Positions 12,647 through 21,914 of a stretch of DNA of 22,121 nt are shown here, piece by piece. Both the position numbers and the translations under genes were made by a program. The number at the start of each line of letters is the position of its first letter. The first letter of the stretch is position 1. Below the pieces are notes generated by a model. That model had not been told where the DNA came from and searched no databases. It saw nothing but the letters and a program-made list of their open reading frames with translations. This stretch comes from CAYURP01 sp964447175 (GTDB lineage: Bacteria; Zixibacteria; MSB-5A5; SM23-73-2): contig CAYURP010000044.1 in assembly GCA_964447175.1 (NCBI GenBank), positions 1 to 22,121 of the forward strand. Reading direction: 5' to 3'.

Positions 12647-15564
12647 TCGGCAAAACAATTTCACATTATAAAATCTTAGAAAAACTTGGCGAGGGTGGGA
12701 TGGGGGTGGTTTACAAGGCCGAGGATACAAAGCTAAAGCGCACCGTTGCCTTGAAGTTCTTGCCTCCTCATATTTCCCAGAGTACTGAAGAAAAAGCTCG
12801 CTTTATTCACGAGGCGCAATCTGCCTCTGCCTTGAATCATCCTAACATTACCACCATTCATGAGATTGATGAATTTGAGGGGCAGATGTTTATTGTCATG
12901 GAATATTGCGAAGGCAAAACCCTGAAAAAGACAATTGAAAAAGAGACCCTCTCGATAAAAAGGGTTTTGGATATTGGGATACAGATTTGCGAAGGTTTAA
13001 CCGCAGCTCACAAGAAGGAAATAGTGCACAGGGATATAAAATCTGAGAACATAATGGTCACCAAAGAGGGGCAGGTTAAGATAATGGACTTTGGTCTGGC
13101 CAAGCTAAAAGGAGCTACAAAACTAACAAAAAGTCGCTCGACCTTAGGAACAGCTGCCTATATGTCACCGGAACAAGCCTCAGGTGAAGAGGTAGACTCC
13201 AGATCAGATATTTTCTCCTTCGGAGTAGTATTGTATGAGCTTCTAACCGGACAGTTACCTTTCCAGGGAGAACATCAGGCTGCAATAATCTATTCCATTG
13301 TGAATGAGGAACCACAGCCAGTGGCTCGTTTCAACAACAAAGTATCGCAGGAGTTGGAACGGATAGTGTCCAAAACTTTAGAAAAGGAGAAAGAGGAAAG
13401 ATACCAGCACATAGATGAGCTTTTAGCAGACTTGAGACGTGAGAGGAAGAGCCTGGAATATGTGAAAACCACTCAAATTCCTACAGAGGTTGTTCCACCT
13501 AAACCTAATATGAAAGCTCTCCCCTTCATAATTCCTGCGTCAATCCTTTTTGTCCTAATATTGTTATTCTTGATTCTAAAGCCTTTCAAGTTTCAGATAG
13601 CTCCTGAAGAAAAGGCAGTAGCTCAGGAAAACTCATTAGCCATAATGTATTTTGAAAACATGGTAGACAGAGAGGATAAACAAAGGCTGGGTGAGATCGT
13701 AACTAATCTCTTAATAACGGATCTTTCTGAATCTCAGTATATGAACGTGGTCTCCAGCCAGAGGCTTTATGATATTCTAAAGTTGTTGGGGAAAGAAGGG
13801 GTGAAGGTAATTGACAGAAGCATTGCCTCCGAGGTGGCGACTAAAGCTGGCGCTAAATGGATGCTTTTGGGTAACATTCTTAAGGTTGAACCTCAAATAA
13901 TTCTCACTGCACAGCTTGTAGACGTCTCTACCGGCAATGCTATAGCTTCACAACGAATTGAAGGTGCTCAGGACGAAGAGATATTTACATTGGTTGACAG
14001 GCTAACCGTTGAAATCAAAAGTGACCTAAAACTTCCCTCCACAGCGCAGGACGAACCTGACCGGCCAGTGGCGGATGTGACAACACATTCACCGGAAGCT
14101 TATCGTTTCTATCTTGAAGGAGAAGATTATTTCAACAAGCTCTACTGGACCGAAGCAGCGGAAAGCTACAAGAAGGCCCTGGAATTCGATTCCACCTTCG
14201 CTATGGCCTATGCCAGATTGAGCCGGGTAGGGGATGCTACAGAAGAGAAAAAAATGATAGCCAAGGCTGTTCAATACTCGGATAAAACCAGCCAGAAGGA
14301 GAAGCATTACATAAAATGCCGCGAAGCGGAATTATCCGGGAATTATAGCCTGGCAATTGAGGAACTCCAGAAGTTAATTGAACGCTACCCCCAAGAGAAG
14401 GAGGCCTTTCTGGTGCAAGGGTTCATTTATTGGGATCAGCTTGGACAACCGGAAGAGGCTGTCCGTCGATTAACTAAAGCCATTGAGATAGACCCTCTCT
14501 ACAAGTTCGCCTATAACATGCTTGCCTACGCCTACGACGATATCGGAGATTTCGAGAAATCCATCTGGGCAATAAACAAATATATATCCCTGGCACCTGA
14601 CGAAGCTAATCCATATGATTCCAGAGGAGAGATCTACGCTTTCAATGGTAAGATAGAACAGGCAATTGAGTCCTTTAGAGAAGCTGAGAAGAGAAAGCCT
14701 GGTTTTTCTCTTGATAATCTCGGCCATATGTATCTTTTCAAACGCGAGTACGCCAGGGCTGAAAGCTGCTACAAAGAGCTTGCCTCCAGCAGCGAGAAAG
14801 AGACTCGGTCACAGGGAAGAACCTATCTGGCTTATGTTCCTCTTTATCAGGGTAAGTTCGAAGATGCCCTCAAGGTTTTGGACGATGGGGTTGCTGCAGA
14901 TAGGATGGAACAGGTCAAGGGAACTCAGAATGCGTATAAACATCTCTTGAAGGCAACTATCTATGAGGATAAGAAGAATCTGAATTTAGCTTTAGAAGAA
15001 GCTAAAATCGGTATGGAAGGTTATGCAGAAGCTAACCCTGAGAATCCCGTGGGTTTACGGCCTTTTTATACCTACATTTTAGCAAAGAGCGGAAAGTCCC
15101 CACAGGCAGAAAAACTTGCTCATGATATGAAAAATAGTATTGAGGAAAAGGATCCATCCAAGATGCATTTTTACTGGTTAGCTTTAGGATTCATTGAATT
15201 GGCTAAGGGAGAACCTAACACAGCTGAAACTCATTTGGAAAAAGCAATTGACGAAGCAATGTCTCCACTTTTTCAAGCACGATTTTCCCTTGCAAGAGCC
15301 TACCTAAAATCAGGTAGACTAGGTGAGGCAGTGGCATCATTGGAAAAAGCACTTAAAAGATATGATGAATACAGGTTGGTTTTTGCAATTTGGGCAGTTA
15401 AAGCTCATTATTTTTTGGGCTTAGCCTACGAGAAATCGGGTTGGAATAAAAAGGCGATTGAGCAATATGAAGAATTTCTTGAAATCTGGAAAAATGCTGA
15501 TCCGGGAATACCTGAGGTGGAGGATGCGAAGGAGAAGCTGGAGAAGTTGAGAGTAAAGAGTTAA
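12643..15564 (+). CDS. membrane-anchored Ser/Thr protein kinase with TolB-N-like and TPR sensor half (kinase 2)
   Basis: A 973-residue protein whose ATG overlaps the kinase 1 stop (ATGA at 12643-12646). The kinase domain (about 9-270) has G16-x-G-x-x-G21, Lys38, Glu57, HRD Asp131, Lys133, Asn136, DFG 149-151 and SPE, so it should be active in the cytoplasm. One hydrophobic helix (about 293-312, LPFIIPASILFVLILLFLIL) should place the rest in the periplasm. Residues about 328-465 are a TolB-N/FlgO-like domain (ENSLAIMYFENMV...); about 483-965 are TPR repeats, likely binding another protein. It is a close paralogue of kinase 3, with a 279-bp identical DNA tract (14554-14832) in the TPR region. 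The C-terminus RVKS and its TAA lie inside a 7-bp tandem repeat. It probably senses an envelope signal, but ligand and substrate are unknown. Confidence 0.92.
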   Translation: MIGKTISHYKILEKLGEGGMGVVYKAEDTKLKRTVALKFLPPHISQSTEEKARFIHEAQSASALNHPNITTIHEIDEFEGQMFIVMEYCEGKTLKKTIEKETLSIKRVLDIGIQICEGLTAAHKKEIVHRDIKSENIMVTKEGQVKIMDFGLAKLKGATKLTKSRSTLGTAAYMSPEQASGEEVDSRSDIFSFGVVLYELLTGQLPFQGEHQAAIIYSIVNEEPQPVARFNNKVSQELERIVSKTLEKEKEERYQHIDELLADLRRERKSLEYVKTTQIPTEVVPPKPNMKALPFIIPASILFVLILLFLILKPFKFQIAPEEKAVAQENSLAIMYFENMVDREDKQRLGEIVTNLLITDLSESQYMNVVSSQRLYDILKLLGKEGVKVIDRSIASEVATKAGAKWMLLGNILKVEPQIILTAQLVDVSTGNAIASQRIEGAQDEEIFTLVDRLTVEIKSDLKLPSTAQDEPDRPVADVTTHSPEAYRFYLEGEDYFNKLYWTEAAESYKKALEFDSTFAMAYARLSRVGDATEEKKMIAKAVQYSDKTSQKEKHYIKCREAELSGNYSLAIEELQKLIERYPQEKEAFLVQGFIYWDQLGQPEEAVRRLTKAIEIDPLYKFAYNMLAYAYDDIGDFEKSIWAINKYISLAPDEANPYDSRGEIYAFNGKIEQAIESFREAEKRKPGFSLDNLGHMYLFKREYARAESCYKELASSSEKETRSQGRTYLAYVPLYQGKFEDALKVLDDGVAADRMEQVKGTQNAYKHLLKATIYEDKKNLNLALEEAKIGMEGYAEANPENPVGLRPFYTYILAKSGKSPQAEKLAHDMKNSIEEKDPSKMHFYWLALGFIELAKGEPNTAETHLEKAIDEAMSPLFQARFSLARAYLKSGRLGEAVASLEKALKRYDEYRLVFAIWAVKAHYFLGLAYEKSGWNKKAIEQYEEFLEIWKNADPGIPEVEDAKEKLEKLRVKS
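14554..14832 (+). repeat. 279-bp identical tract, copy in kinase 2
   Basis: Reads identical base for base to 17508-17786 (offset 2954), while flanking sequence of the two paralogues differs at many synonymous sites. It encodes TPR residues EKSIWAINKYISLAPDE through SQGRTYLA. The sharp edges suggest gene conversion. Confidence 0.92.
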
Positions 15565-15590
15565 GAGTAGAGAGTTGAGAGTAGAGAGTG
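15549..15590 (+). repeat. six tandem 7-bp repeats at the kinase 2 / kinase 3 junction
   Basis: Six heptads of consensus RAGAGTD (GAGAGTA, AAGAGTT, AAGAGTA, GAGAGTT, GAGAGTA, GAGAGTG) span the last codons and stop of kinase 2 and most of the gap before kinase 3. Seven is not a multiple of three, so copy changes would alter the C-terminus and the distance to the next start. The purine-rich units also supply weak SD-like GAGAG sequence. Confidence 0.88.
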
Positions 15591-15596
15591 ATAGAT

Positions 15597-18515
15597 ATGA
15601 TTGGCAGGACTATTTCGCATTATAAGGTTCTGGAGAAGTTGGGCGAGGGGGGGATGGGTGTGGTCTACAAAGCCCAGGACACCAGATTGGATCGCTTAGT
15701 TGCTATAAAGTTTTTGCCCCAGCATCTGACTTCTGATTCCGTTGAAAAAGAAAGATTTATCCACGAAGCAAAAGCCGCTTCAGCTCTAAGTCACGCTAAT
15801 ATCACCACTATCCATGAGATCGATGAGTTTGAGGGGCAGATGTTCATTGTTATGGAATATTGCGAGGGGAAGACTCTAAAAAAGACAATTGAAAAGGAGA
15901 CTCTCTCGATAAAAAAGGTTTTAGATATCGGAATTCAGATATGCGAGGGTTTAACCGCAGCCCATAAGAAGGAGATTGTGCATAGGGACATTAAATCAGA
16001 AAACATAATGCTTACCCCGGAGGGTCAGGTTAAGATAATGGACTTTGGTCTGGCCAAACTCAAAGGAGCCACCAAGTTAACCAAGTCCCGATCCACGTTA
16101 GGCACAGCTGCCTATATGTCACCGGAACAGGCCTCGGGTGAGGAGGTAGACTCCAGATCAGACATTTTCTCCTTTGGAGTAGTGTTATATGAGCTTTTAA
16201 CCGGACAGCTGCCTTTCCAGGGAGAGCATCAAGCAGCAATAGTCTATTCTATTGTAAACGAGGAACCCCAGCCAGTGGCCCGTTTCAACAACAAGGTTTC
16301 GCAGGATTTAGAGCGGATAGTATCCAAAGCTTTGGAAAAGGAAAAGCAGGAAAGATATCAACATATAGATGATCTTTTAGCGGATTTAAGGCGTGAGAAG
16401 AAGAGTCTGGAATATGTGAAGACCGCACAAATTCCTCCAGAGGTTGCGGTACCCAAGCGTAAAAAGAAACTTGTCCCTTTTTTAATCCCTGCCTCAATTG
16501 TGTTTATCCTTGTTTTACTTTTCTTAATTCTAAAGCCTTTTAAATTTCAAATAGCTCCTGAGGAAAAGGCAATAGCTGAAGAGAACTCTTTAGCTATTAT
16601 GTATTTTGAAAATATGGTAGATCCGGAAGATAAAGACAGAATTGCCCAGATGATTACTTCCCTTTTAATAACTGACCTCTCTGAATCGCAGTATATGCGG
16701 GTTATGAGTCGGCAAAGATTGTATGATATTTTGAGACTTTTGGGTAAAGAAGACCTAAAAGTTATTGATAAATCTGTTGCTTCAGAAGTTGCTGAAAAAG
16801 CCGGAGTGAAATGGATTTTAACCGGAAGCATTCTCCAGACTGAACCCAGTATAGTCCTAACCTCAGATATATCCGAGGCGGAAACTGGAGGAATACTGGC
16901 CACTCAACGGATCACTGGAGAAGAAGGAGAAGATCTCTTTACGGTGGTGGATAAACTCAGCGCGGAGATTAAAGAAGATTTATCCTTGCCTGAGGCAGCG
17001 AAAAAAGAATTGGACAGACCAGTGGCTGATGTAACTACCCATTCACCGGAAGCATATCGTTACTATCTGGAGGGTGTAGATTACGGTTTCAAGCTTTATT
17101 GGGCGGAAGCTGAGAAAAGTCTGGAGAAGGCTCTGGAGTTAGATTCCACCTTGGTTATGGCATATTACTATCTGGCTGGATTAAAAGGGAGCGAAGAAGC
17201 GAAAAGATTATTGACCAAAGCAATGAAATATCTGGATAAAGCAAGCGAGAAGGAAAAACATTACATAAAGGGTCTCTATGCATATCGTTCAGGGAATTAT
17301 CTGCAGGCGATTGAGGAGTGCCAGAAGATCGTCGAGCGCTACCCTGATGAGAAAGAGGCGTTTTGGACCTTGGGGTTGATTTATCAATTCGCAATTAACA
17401 ACCTTGACAAAGCTATTTACTATCACAATAAGGTTATTGAGATAGATCCTCTTTATAAGATTGCGTATAACTCGCTTGCCTATGCCTATGGCGATATCGG
17501 AGATTTTGAGAAATCCATCTGGGCAATAAACAAATATATATCCCTGGCACCTGACGAAGCTAATCCATATGATTCCAGAGGAGAGATCTACGCTTTCAAT
17601 GGTAAGATAGAACAGGCAATTGAGTCCTTTAGAGAAGCTGAGAAGAGAAAGCCTGGTTTTTCTCTTGATAATCTCGGCCATATGTATCTTTTCAAACGCG
17701 AGTACGCCAGGGCTGAAAGCTGCTACAAAGAGCTTGCCTCCAGCAGCGAGAAAGAGACTCGGTCACAGGGAAGAACCTATCTGGCTCTTATTCCTCTTTA
17801 CCAGGGGAAGCTCGAAGAAGCCCTCAAGATTTTAGACGACGGCATTGCGGCAGATAGAATGGAGGGAGTGAAAGAAGAACAGGTAGATAAACATTTCAAA
17901 AAGGCGACTATCTACAGGGATAAGACGAATCCAAATATAGCTTTAGAGGAAACCAAAAAGGCTATGGAGATATCTCGGGCGATTCATCCCGGTATTCCAG
18001 CCTCCTACTGGGAGTATTATGTACGTCTACAGGCAGAGAATAAAGAAATCGCCAAAGCTGAAGATGCAGCTTTGGCTTTGAAGAAAGACATTGAAGAAAA
18101 AAACCGGAGCTTGATCTATTTATATTATTATGCTCTTGGATTTATTGAGTGGTCAAAGGGTAACCTGGAAGTGTCGCTGAGTCAATTTGAGAAATTGGGA
18201 CAAGCCACACCAGATTTTTGGGCTCACTTCACACTTGCTGAAGCTTATCTCAAGTCAGACAGACTGGGCGAGGCAGTAGCCGAGTTTGAGAAGGTGCTTT
18301 CAAGATACGATGAAAGTCGGGCATTTTCCGCAATCCGGGCAGTGAAGGCTTATTATCTTTTGGGCTTGGCTTACGAGAGATCAGGCTGGAACAAAAAGGC
18401 GATTGAGCAATATGAGGAATTTCTCGATATCTGGAAAAACGCTGATCCTGGGATACCTGAGGTGGAGGATGCGAAAGAAAGATTGGAGAAGTTGAGAGTT
18501 AAGAGTAGAGAGTAG
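15597..18515 (+). CDS. membrane-anchored Ser/Thr protein kinase with TolB-N-like and TPR sensor half (kinase 3)
   Basis: A 972-residue paralogue of kinase 2. The ATG at 15597 is chosen because all four kinases then begin MIG(K/R)TI; an in-frame GTG at 15588 would add three residues. The kinase domain (about 9-270) has G16-x-G-x-x-G21, Lys38, Glu57, HRD Asp131, Lys133, Asn136, DFG and SPE. A basic cluster KRKKK (287-291) just before the membrane helix (about 292-312) supports a cytoplasmic kinase and a periplasmic C-terminal half by the positive-inside rule. A TolB-N/FlgO-like domain (about 328-465) and TPR repeats follow to about 965. From about residue 80 to 270 it is almost identical to kinase 2; the TolB-N-like parts differ more, so the two may answer different signals. 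It shares the 279-bp identical tract (17508-17786). The C-terminus RVKSRE and stop lie in a 7-bp tandem repeat. Confidence 0.92.
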   Translation: MIGRTISHYKVLEKLGEGGMGVVYKAQDTRLDRLVAIKFLPQHLTSDSVEKERFIHEAKAASALSHANITTIHEIDEFEGQMFIVMEYCEGKTLKKTIEKETLSIKKVLDIGIQICEGLTAAHKKEIVHRDIKSENIMLTPEGQVKIMDFGLAKLKGATKLTKSRSTLGTAAYMSPEQASGEEVDSRSDIFSFGVVLYELLTGQLPFQGEHQAAIVYSIVNEEPQPVARFNNKVSQDLERIVSKALEKEKQERYQHIDDLLADLRREKKSLEYVKTAQIPPEVAVPKRKKKLVPFLIPASIVFILVLLFLILKPFKFQIAPEEKAIAEENSLAIMYFENMVDPEDKDRIAQMITSLLITDLSESQYMRVMSRQRLYDILRLLGKEDLKVIDKSVASEVAEKAGVKWILTGSILQTEPSIVLTSDISEAETGGILATQRITGEEGEDLFTVVDKLSAEIKEDLSLPEAAKKELDRPVADVTTHSPEAYRYYLEGVDYGFKLYWAEAEKSLEKALELDSTLVMAYYYLAGLKGSEEAKRLLTKAMKYLDKASEKEKHYIKGLYAYRSGNYLQAIEECQKIVERYPDEKEAFWTLGLIYQFAINNLDKAIYYHNKVIEIDPLYKIAYNSLAYAYGDIGDFEKSIWAINKYISLAPDEANPYDSRGEIYAFNGKIEQAIESFREAEKRKPGFSLDNLGHMYLFKREYARAESCYKELASSSEKETRSQGRTYLALIPLYQGKLEEALKILDDGIAADRMEGVKEEQVDKHFKKATIYRDKTNPNIALEETKKAMEISRAIHPGIPASYWEYYVRLQAENKEIAKAEDAALALKKDIEEKNRSLIYLYYYALGFIEWSKGNLEVSLSQFEKLGQATPDFWAHFTLAEAYLKSDRLGEAVAEFEKVLSRYDESRAFSAIRAVKAYYLLGLAYERSGWNKKAIEQYEEFLDIWKNADPGIPEVEDAKERLEKLRVKSRE
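17508..17786 (+). repeat. 279-bp identical tract, copy in kinase 3
   Basis: Partner of 14554-14832; the first differing bases are C14553/T17507 on the left and T14833/C17787 on the right. Confidence 0.92.
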
Positions 18516-18528
18516 AGAGTAAAGAGTG
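18494..18528 (+). repeat. five tandem 7-bp repeats at the kinase 3 / kinase 4 junction
   Basis: Five heptads (GAGAGTT, AAGAGTA, GAGAGTA, GAGAGTA, AAGAGTG) of the same family as 15549-15590, again covering the last codons and stop of the upstream kinase and ending just before the GGG that precedes the kinase 4 start at 18534. Confidence 0.88.
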
Positions 18529-18533
18529 GGAAT

Positions 18534-21500
18534 ATGATTGGTAAGACCATTGCTAACTATAGGATTCTGGAAAAGATTGGGGTAGGGGGGATGGGTGTGG
18601 TCTATAAGGCTGAGGATGTGAAACTCAATCGAACTGTTGCTCTGAAGGTTCCTCCCCTAAGCGTGATGCAGGATAAGGATAAAAAGACTCGTTTCCTCCG
18701 GGAGGCTCAAACCTGCGCTGCCCTGGATCATCCCAATATCACCAGGATCTATGGGGTGGATGAATTCCAGGGGCAGGATTTCATCTGTATGGAGTTTGTT
18801 GATGGCAAGACCCTGACGAACACTTTAAGGGAAGGTCCTTTATATATAAAAGATGTGGTTGAAATTGCTATTCAGGTTTGTTCAGCCCTGTCTCAAGCTC
18901 ACCAGAAAAAAATAATCCATAGAGATATTAAACCGGAAAATATTATGACTACTGTTGAGGGTACGGTTAAGGTTATGGATTTCGGTATTGCCAAGTTTAT
19001 GGATACGGTAACCCTGACCAGAGAAGGCGAGATCCTGGGCACAGTTGCCTATATGTCACCCCAGCAGGCGGTGGGTGATGAAATCGATTTCAGATCTGAT
19101 ATCTTCTCCCTGGGGTCAGTTCTCTATGAGCTTATAACCGGTAAGCTCCCCTTTACCGGAGAACAGCCCATCGCTATTGTATATTCGCTTCTGAACGAGG
19201 AACCTTTACGGATCAGCGAGTTGAGGGAGAACGTTCCCATTGAACTTGAGCAGATCATTTTCAAAGCTTTGAGAAAAGATCCCAAGGAAAGGTACCAGAA
19301 TATCTCTGAGATGCAAAAGGACATTGAGTCTTTCAGGGACTTCTTTGAAGGAAAAAATGAGAAGGGTGTGCTGGAATTAATAGCCACAGAAAATGTTTTT
19401 TTGAAGCCAAGGGAGGAACTGCGGTCCGATTTGGTGGGGAGAAAAGATGAATTTGAATTTCTAAAGGAGCGCTTGACCAGGATGCTGCTTAAGCAAGGAA
19501 ATACTGTCTTTGTGGCAGGTGAAGCAGGTATAGGCAAAACTCGTATTGTCCAGGATTTAGCCCATTTTGCCCAGGGTAAGAAAGTGAGATACCTTTTAGG
19601 CAGGTGCATCTTAGGAGAAGGAAGCCTCCCCTATCAGCCATTTATAGAGATTATCAGCAAATATCTCCAATTAAAAGAAATCAAAAGGGAAAAAGACCTG
19701 GAGACCTTTGTATCAGAGAGGTTACCACTTCTGTCCAGCCGAATGACCATTTTGAAGGTTTTTCTGAACATTTCCCAGGTGGATGAATCAGTTTTGATAA
19801 GAAAAGAGCAGCTCTGGGATGCCATAACCAGATTGGTGGAGAATATCTCCCAGGAGCGTCCGCTCCTTATCCATTTAGATGATATCCACTGGGCGGATGA
19901 ACAGACTTTGCAGCTTCTTTACTATTTAGCCCGCAACTCTGTAAACTCCAGAATCTTGATTGTATGTACTTACCGCCCGGAAGATATTCTGGAGGCTGAG
20001 CCAGAGCATCCTCTGGTTTCGGTTCGGAGGGAGATGGGAAGGGAGGGGCTGTACCAGGAGATAGAATTACAAAGACTTAAGAGAAATGATATAAAACAAA
20101 TGGTGGAATCGGTGTTTCCTGGTTTCGATTTCAATCACAACTTGATGAGTATGCTGCATCAGGAAACTGAGGGCAACCCATTTTTTGTGTTGGAGATTTT
20201 AAAGCTTTTGAAGACAGAAGGAATAGTGGAGCCGGAAAATGGAAAGTGGGCTTTAAGAAAGGAAATCGAGGAGATATCCATCCCTAATAAAGTATATGAT
20301 GTCGTGGTGAGACGAGTTTCTAAATTAGACCAAAAGGAAAAGGAAATCCTGGAGGTAGCTGCTGTGGACGGTGAAGTCTTTCAATCTAATTCCATCAGCA
20401 ACTGCCTGAATTACGGTAGAATTGATGTTTTAAAGACCCTGCAGCATCTGGAGAAAAACCATCACTTGATTCAAGCCCGGGAAAGGAAGTATAAATTCGA
20501 TCACTCCAAAATCAGAGAGATTTTATATGAGAACATCATTCCCGAATTGAGAATCGAATATCACCATCTTCTTGGAGATTATTATAGAAAAAACTTTGAG
20601 GTAAAAGAGGAATATGCACCCATTATTGCCCATCATCTGTATGAAGGAGATGAAAAGGAAGAAGCTTTACCTTATCTGATCAGAGCCGGAGATGTCTCAT
20701 CCAGATTATTTGCCAATCAGAATGCTCTGGATTACTATCAAAAAGCTGAAGAAGTTCTGGAGATGCAGCCTGAATGTAATGAAAACCAGCTTGCGAATCT
20801 ATATGAAAGAAAAGCTGGAATCTTCGCCCGGCTTAGTAAGTATAAAGAGGGAAAGGTGCTGGCTAATAGTTCCATTAATTTAGCTCGAAAACTTGGGGAT
20901 AGAAATCTGGAGGGGAAATTCCACAGATGGTTGGGGGATTTCCATTTGAGGATGGCAGAGCACCAGGATGCACTTCAACAATTCACCGAAGCTATCAGAA
21001 TCGCAAAGGAGACCGAAGATAAAAAAATCGAGAGCATGGCTTTAGCAGACAGCGGAAATGTCTACTATGAAAAGGGGGATTATGATAAAGCATTGGAATA
21101 TTATCATCAAGCACTGGATCTGAATGCTGAGGTAAAAGACCTAAGAAACGAAGCTACCTGGTTGGGGAATACTGCCATTATCTACGATATCAGAGGGGCT
21201 TACGATTCAGCACTGGAGTATTACAGGAAAGCTCTGGATATAGCTAAAAAGGTTGGTGATAAAAGCGGGATGGCTAGACATATGCAGAATATGGCCATTG
21301 TCTTTATCAATCGAGGGGAATTTGACGCTGCTCTGAACGAATTCCAGCAGGTTTTGGAGATAGCTCAAGATATTGGAGATAGAAGGGTGGAGGGTATTGT
21401 TTTGGGTAATATTGGTTCTGTTTATTGTGACAAAAAGGATTATGATCTGTCACTACGTTACTATAAGCGGGCGCTGGAGTTCGCACAGAAGCTGGGGGAT

Positions 21501-21905
21501 AAAAGGTTCGAGGGAGTGTGGCTGGGTTATGCGGGGATCAGCTATTTTCATCAAAAAGAATATGAGAAAGCTGCCAAAAGCCTGGAGGAGTCCTTGAAGA
21601 TAGCCAGAGAGACCGGGCATAAAGGCAGAGAAGCGGTGGATTTAATTTATTATGGAAGCACCAAGGTCCACCAGGGCGAAGCTGATGAGGGGATAGGGAT
21701 GATAAATCAGGGCATAAAAATTGCTCAGGAGATAGGTGAAAAAGAATACCTTATTGCAGGATTTCTCCAGTTGGGCAAGGTATATAATACCTGTGGAGCT
21801 GCTGACAAGGGCAAAAAGATCCTTAAGCAAGCAGAGAAGCTGGCACAGGAATCCGGTAACATAAATCTATACCAGAAGGTTAGGGAAGAGCTGAAGAAGA
21901 CTTAA
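18534..21905 (+). CDS. Ser/Thr protein kinase fused to an AAA/STAND-like ATPase and TPR repeats (kinase 4)
   Basis: A 1123-residue protein starting MIGKTIANY like its neighbours. The kinase domain (about 9-270) keeps G16-x-G-x-x-G21, Lys38, Glu57, HRD Asp131, Lys133, Asn136 and DFG, but the APE-type Glu is Gln (SPQQ, Gln177, against SPEQ in the other three). From about 300 an AAA_16/MalT-type ATPase follows: LVGRKDEFEFL, Walker A GEAGIGKT (329-336) and Walker B LLIHLDD with Asp449-Asp450, then a helical region. About 798-1115 hold eight TPRs with a 40-residue period (for example ADSGNVYYEKGDYDKALEYYHQALDL). No membrane helix is visible. The order resembles PknK-like kinase-ATPase regulators, which integrate a partner signal through the TPRs; that role is inferred. 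An 18-base gap after kinase 3 and a weak SD (GTGGG) suggest operon expression. Confidence 0.92.
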   Translation: MIGKTIANYRILEKIGVGGMGVVYKAEDVKLNRTVALKVPPLSVMQDKDKKTRFLREAQTCAALDHPNITRIYGVDEFQGQDFICMEFVDGKTLTNTLREGPLYIKDVVEIAIQVCSALSQAHQKKIIHRDIKPENIMTTVEGTVKVMDFGIAKFMDTVTLTREGEILGTVAYMSPQQAVGDEIDFRSDIFSLGSVLYELITGKLPFTGEQPIAIVYSLLNEEPLRISELRENVPIELEQIIFKALRKDPKERYQNISEMQKDIESFRDFFEGKNEKGVLELIATENVFLKPREELRSDLVGRKDEFEFLKERLTRMLLKQGNTVFVAGEAGIGKTRIVQDLAHFAQGKKVRYLLGRCILGEGSLPYQPFIEIISKYLQLKEIKREKDLETFVSERLPLLSSRMTILKVFLNISQVDESVLIRKEQLWDAITRLVENISQERPLLIHLDDIHWADEQTLQLLYYLARNSVNSRILIVCTYRPEDILEAEPEHPLVSVRREMGREGLYQEIELQRLKRNDIKQMVESVFPGFDFNHNLMSMLHQETEGNPFFVLEILKLLKTEGIVEPENGKWALRKEIEEISIPNKVYDVVVRRVSKLDQKEKEILEVAAVDGEVFQSNSISNCLNYGRIDVLKTLQHLEKNHHLIQARERKYKFDHSKIREILYENIIPELRIEYHHLLGDYYRKNFEVKEEYAPIIAHHLYEGDEKEEALPYLIRAGDVSSRLFANQNALDYYQKAEEVLEMQPECNENQLANLYERKAGIFARLSKYKEGKVLANSSINLARKLGDRNLEGKFHRWLGDFHLRMAEHQDALQQFTEAIRIAKETEDKKIESMALADSGNVYYEKGDYDKALEYYHQALDLNAEVKDLRNEATWLGNTAIIYDIRGAYDSALEYYRKALDIAKKVGDKSGMARHMQNMAIVFINRGEFDAALNEFQQVLEIAQDIGDRRVEGIVLGNIGSVYCDKKDYDLSLRYYKRALEFAQKLGDKRFEGVWLGYAGISYFHQKEYEKAAKSLEESLKIARETGHKGREAVDLIYYGSTKVHQGEADEGIGMINQGIKIAQEIGEKEYLIAGFLQLGKVYNTCGAADKGKKILKQAEKLAQESGNINLYQKVREELKKT

Positions 21906-21914
21906 AATCTCCTC

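Noticed and set aside
17289..17681. Minus-strand open frames in the kinase genes, similar in kinases 2 and 3
   Set aside because: They mirror the identical 279-bp tract on the coding strand and have no start signals.
18534..21905. Antiphage defence gene (kinase plus STAND-like ATPase)
   Set aside because: The ATPase-TPR arrangement fits PknK/MalT-like regulators as well, and no defence, restriction or mobile genes surround it.
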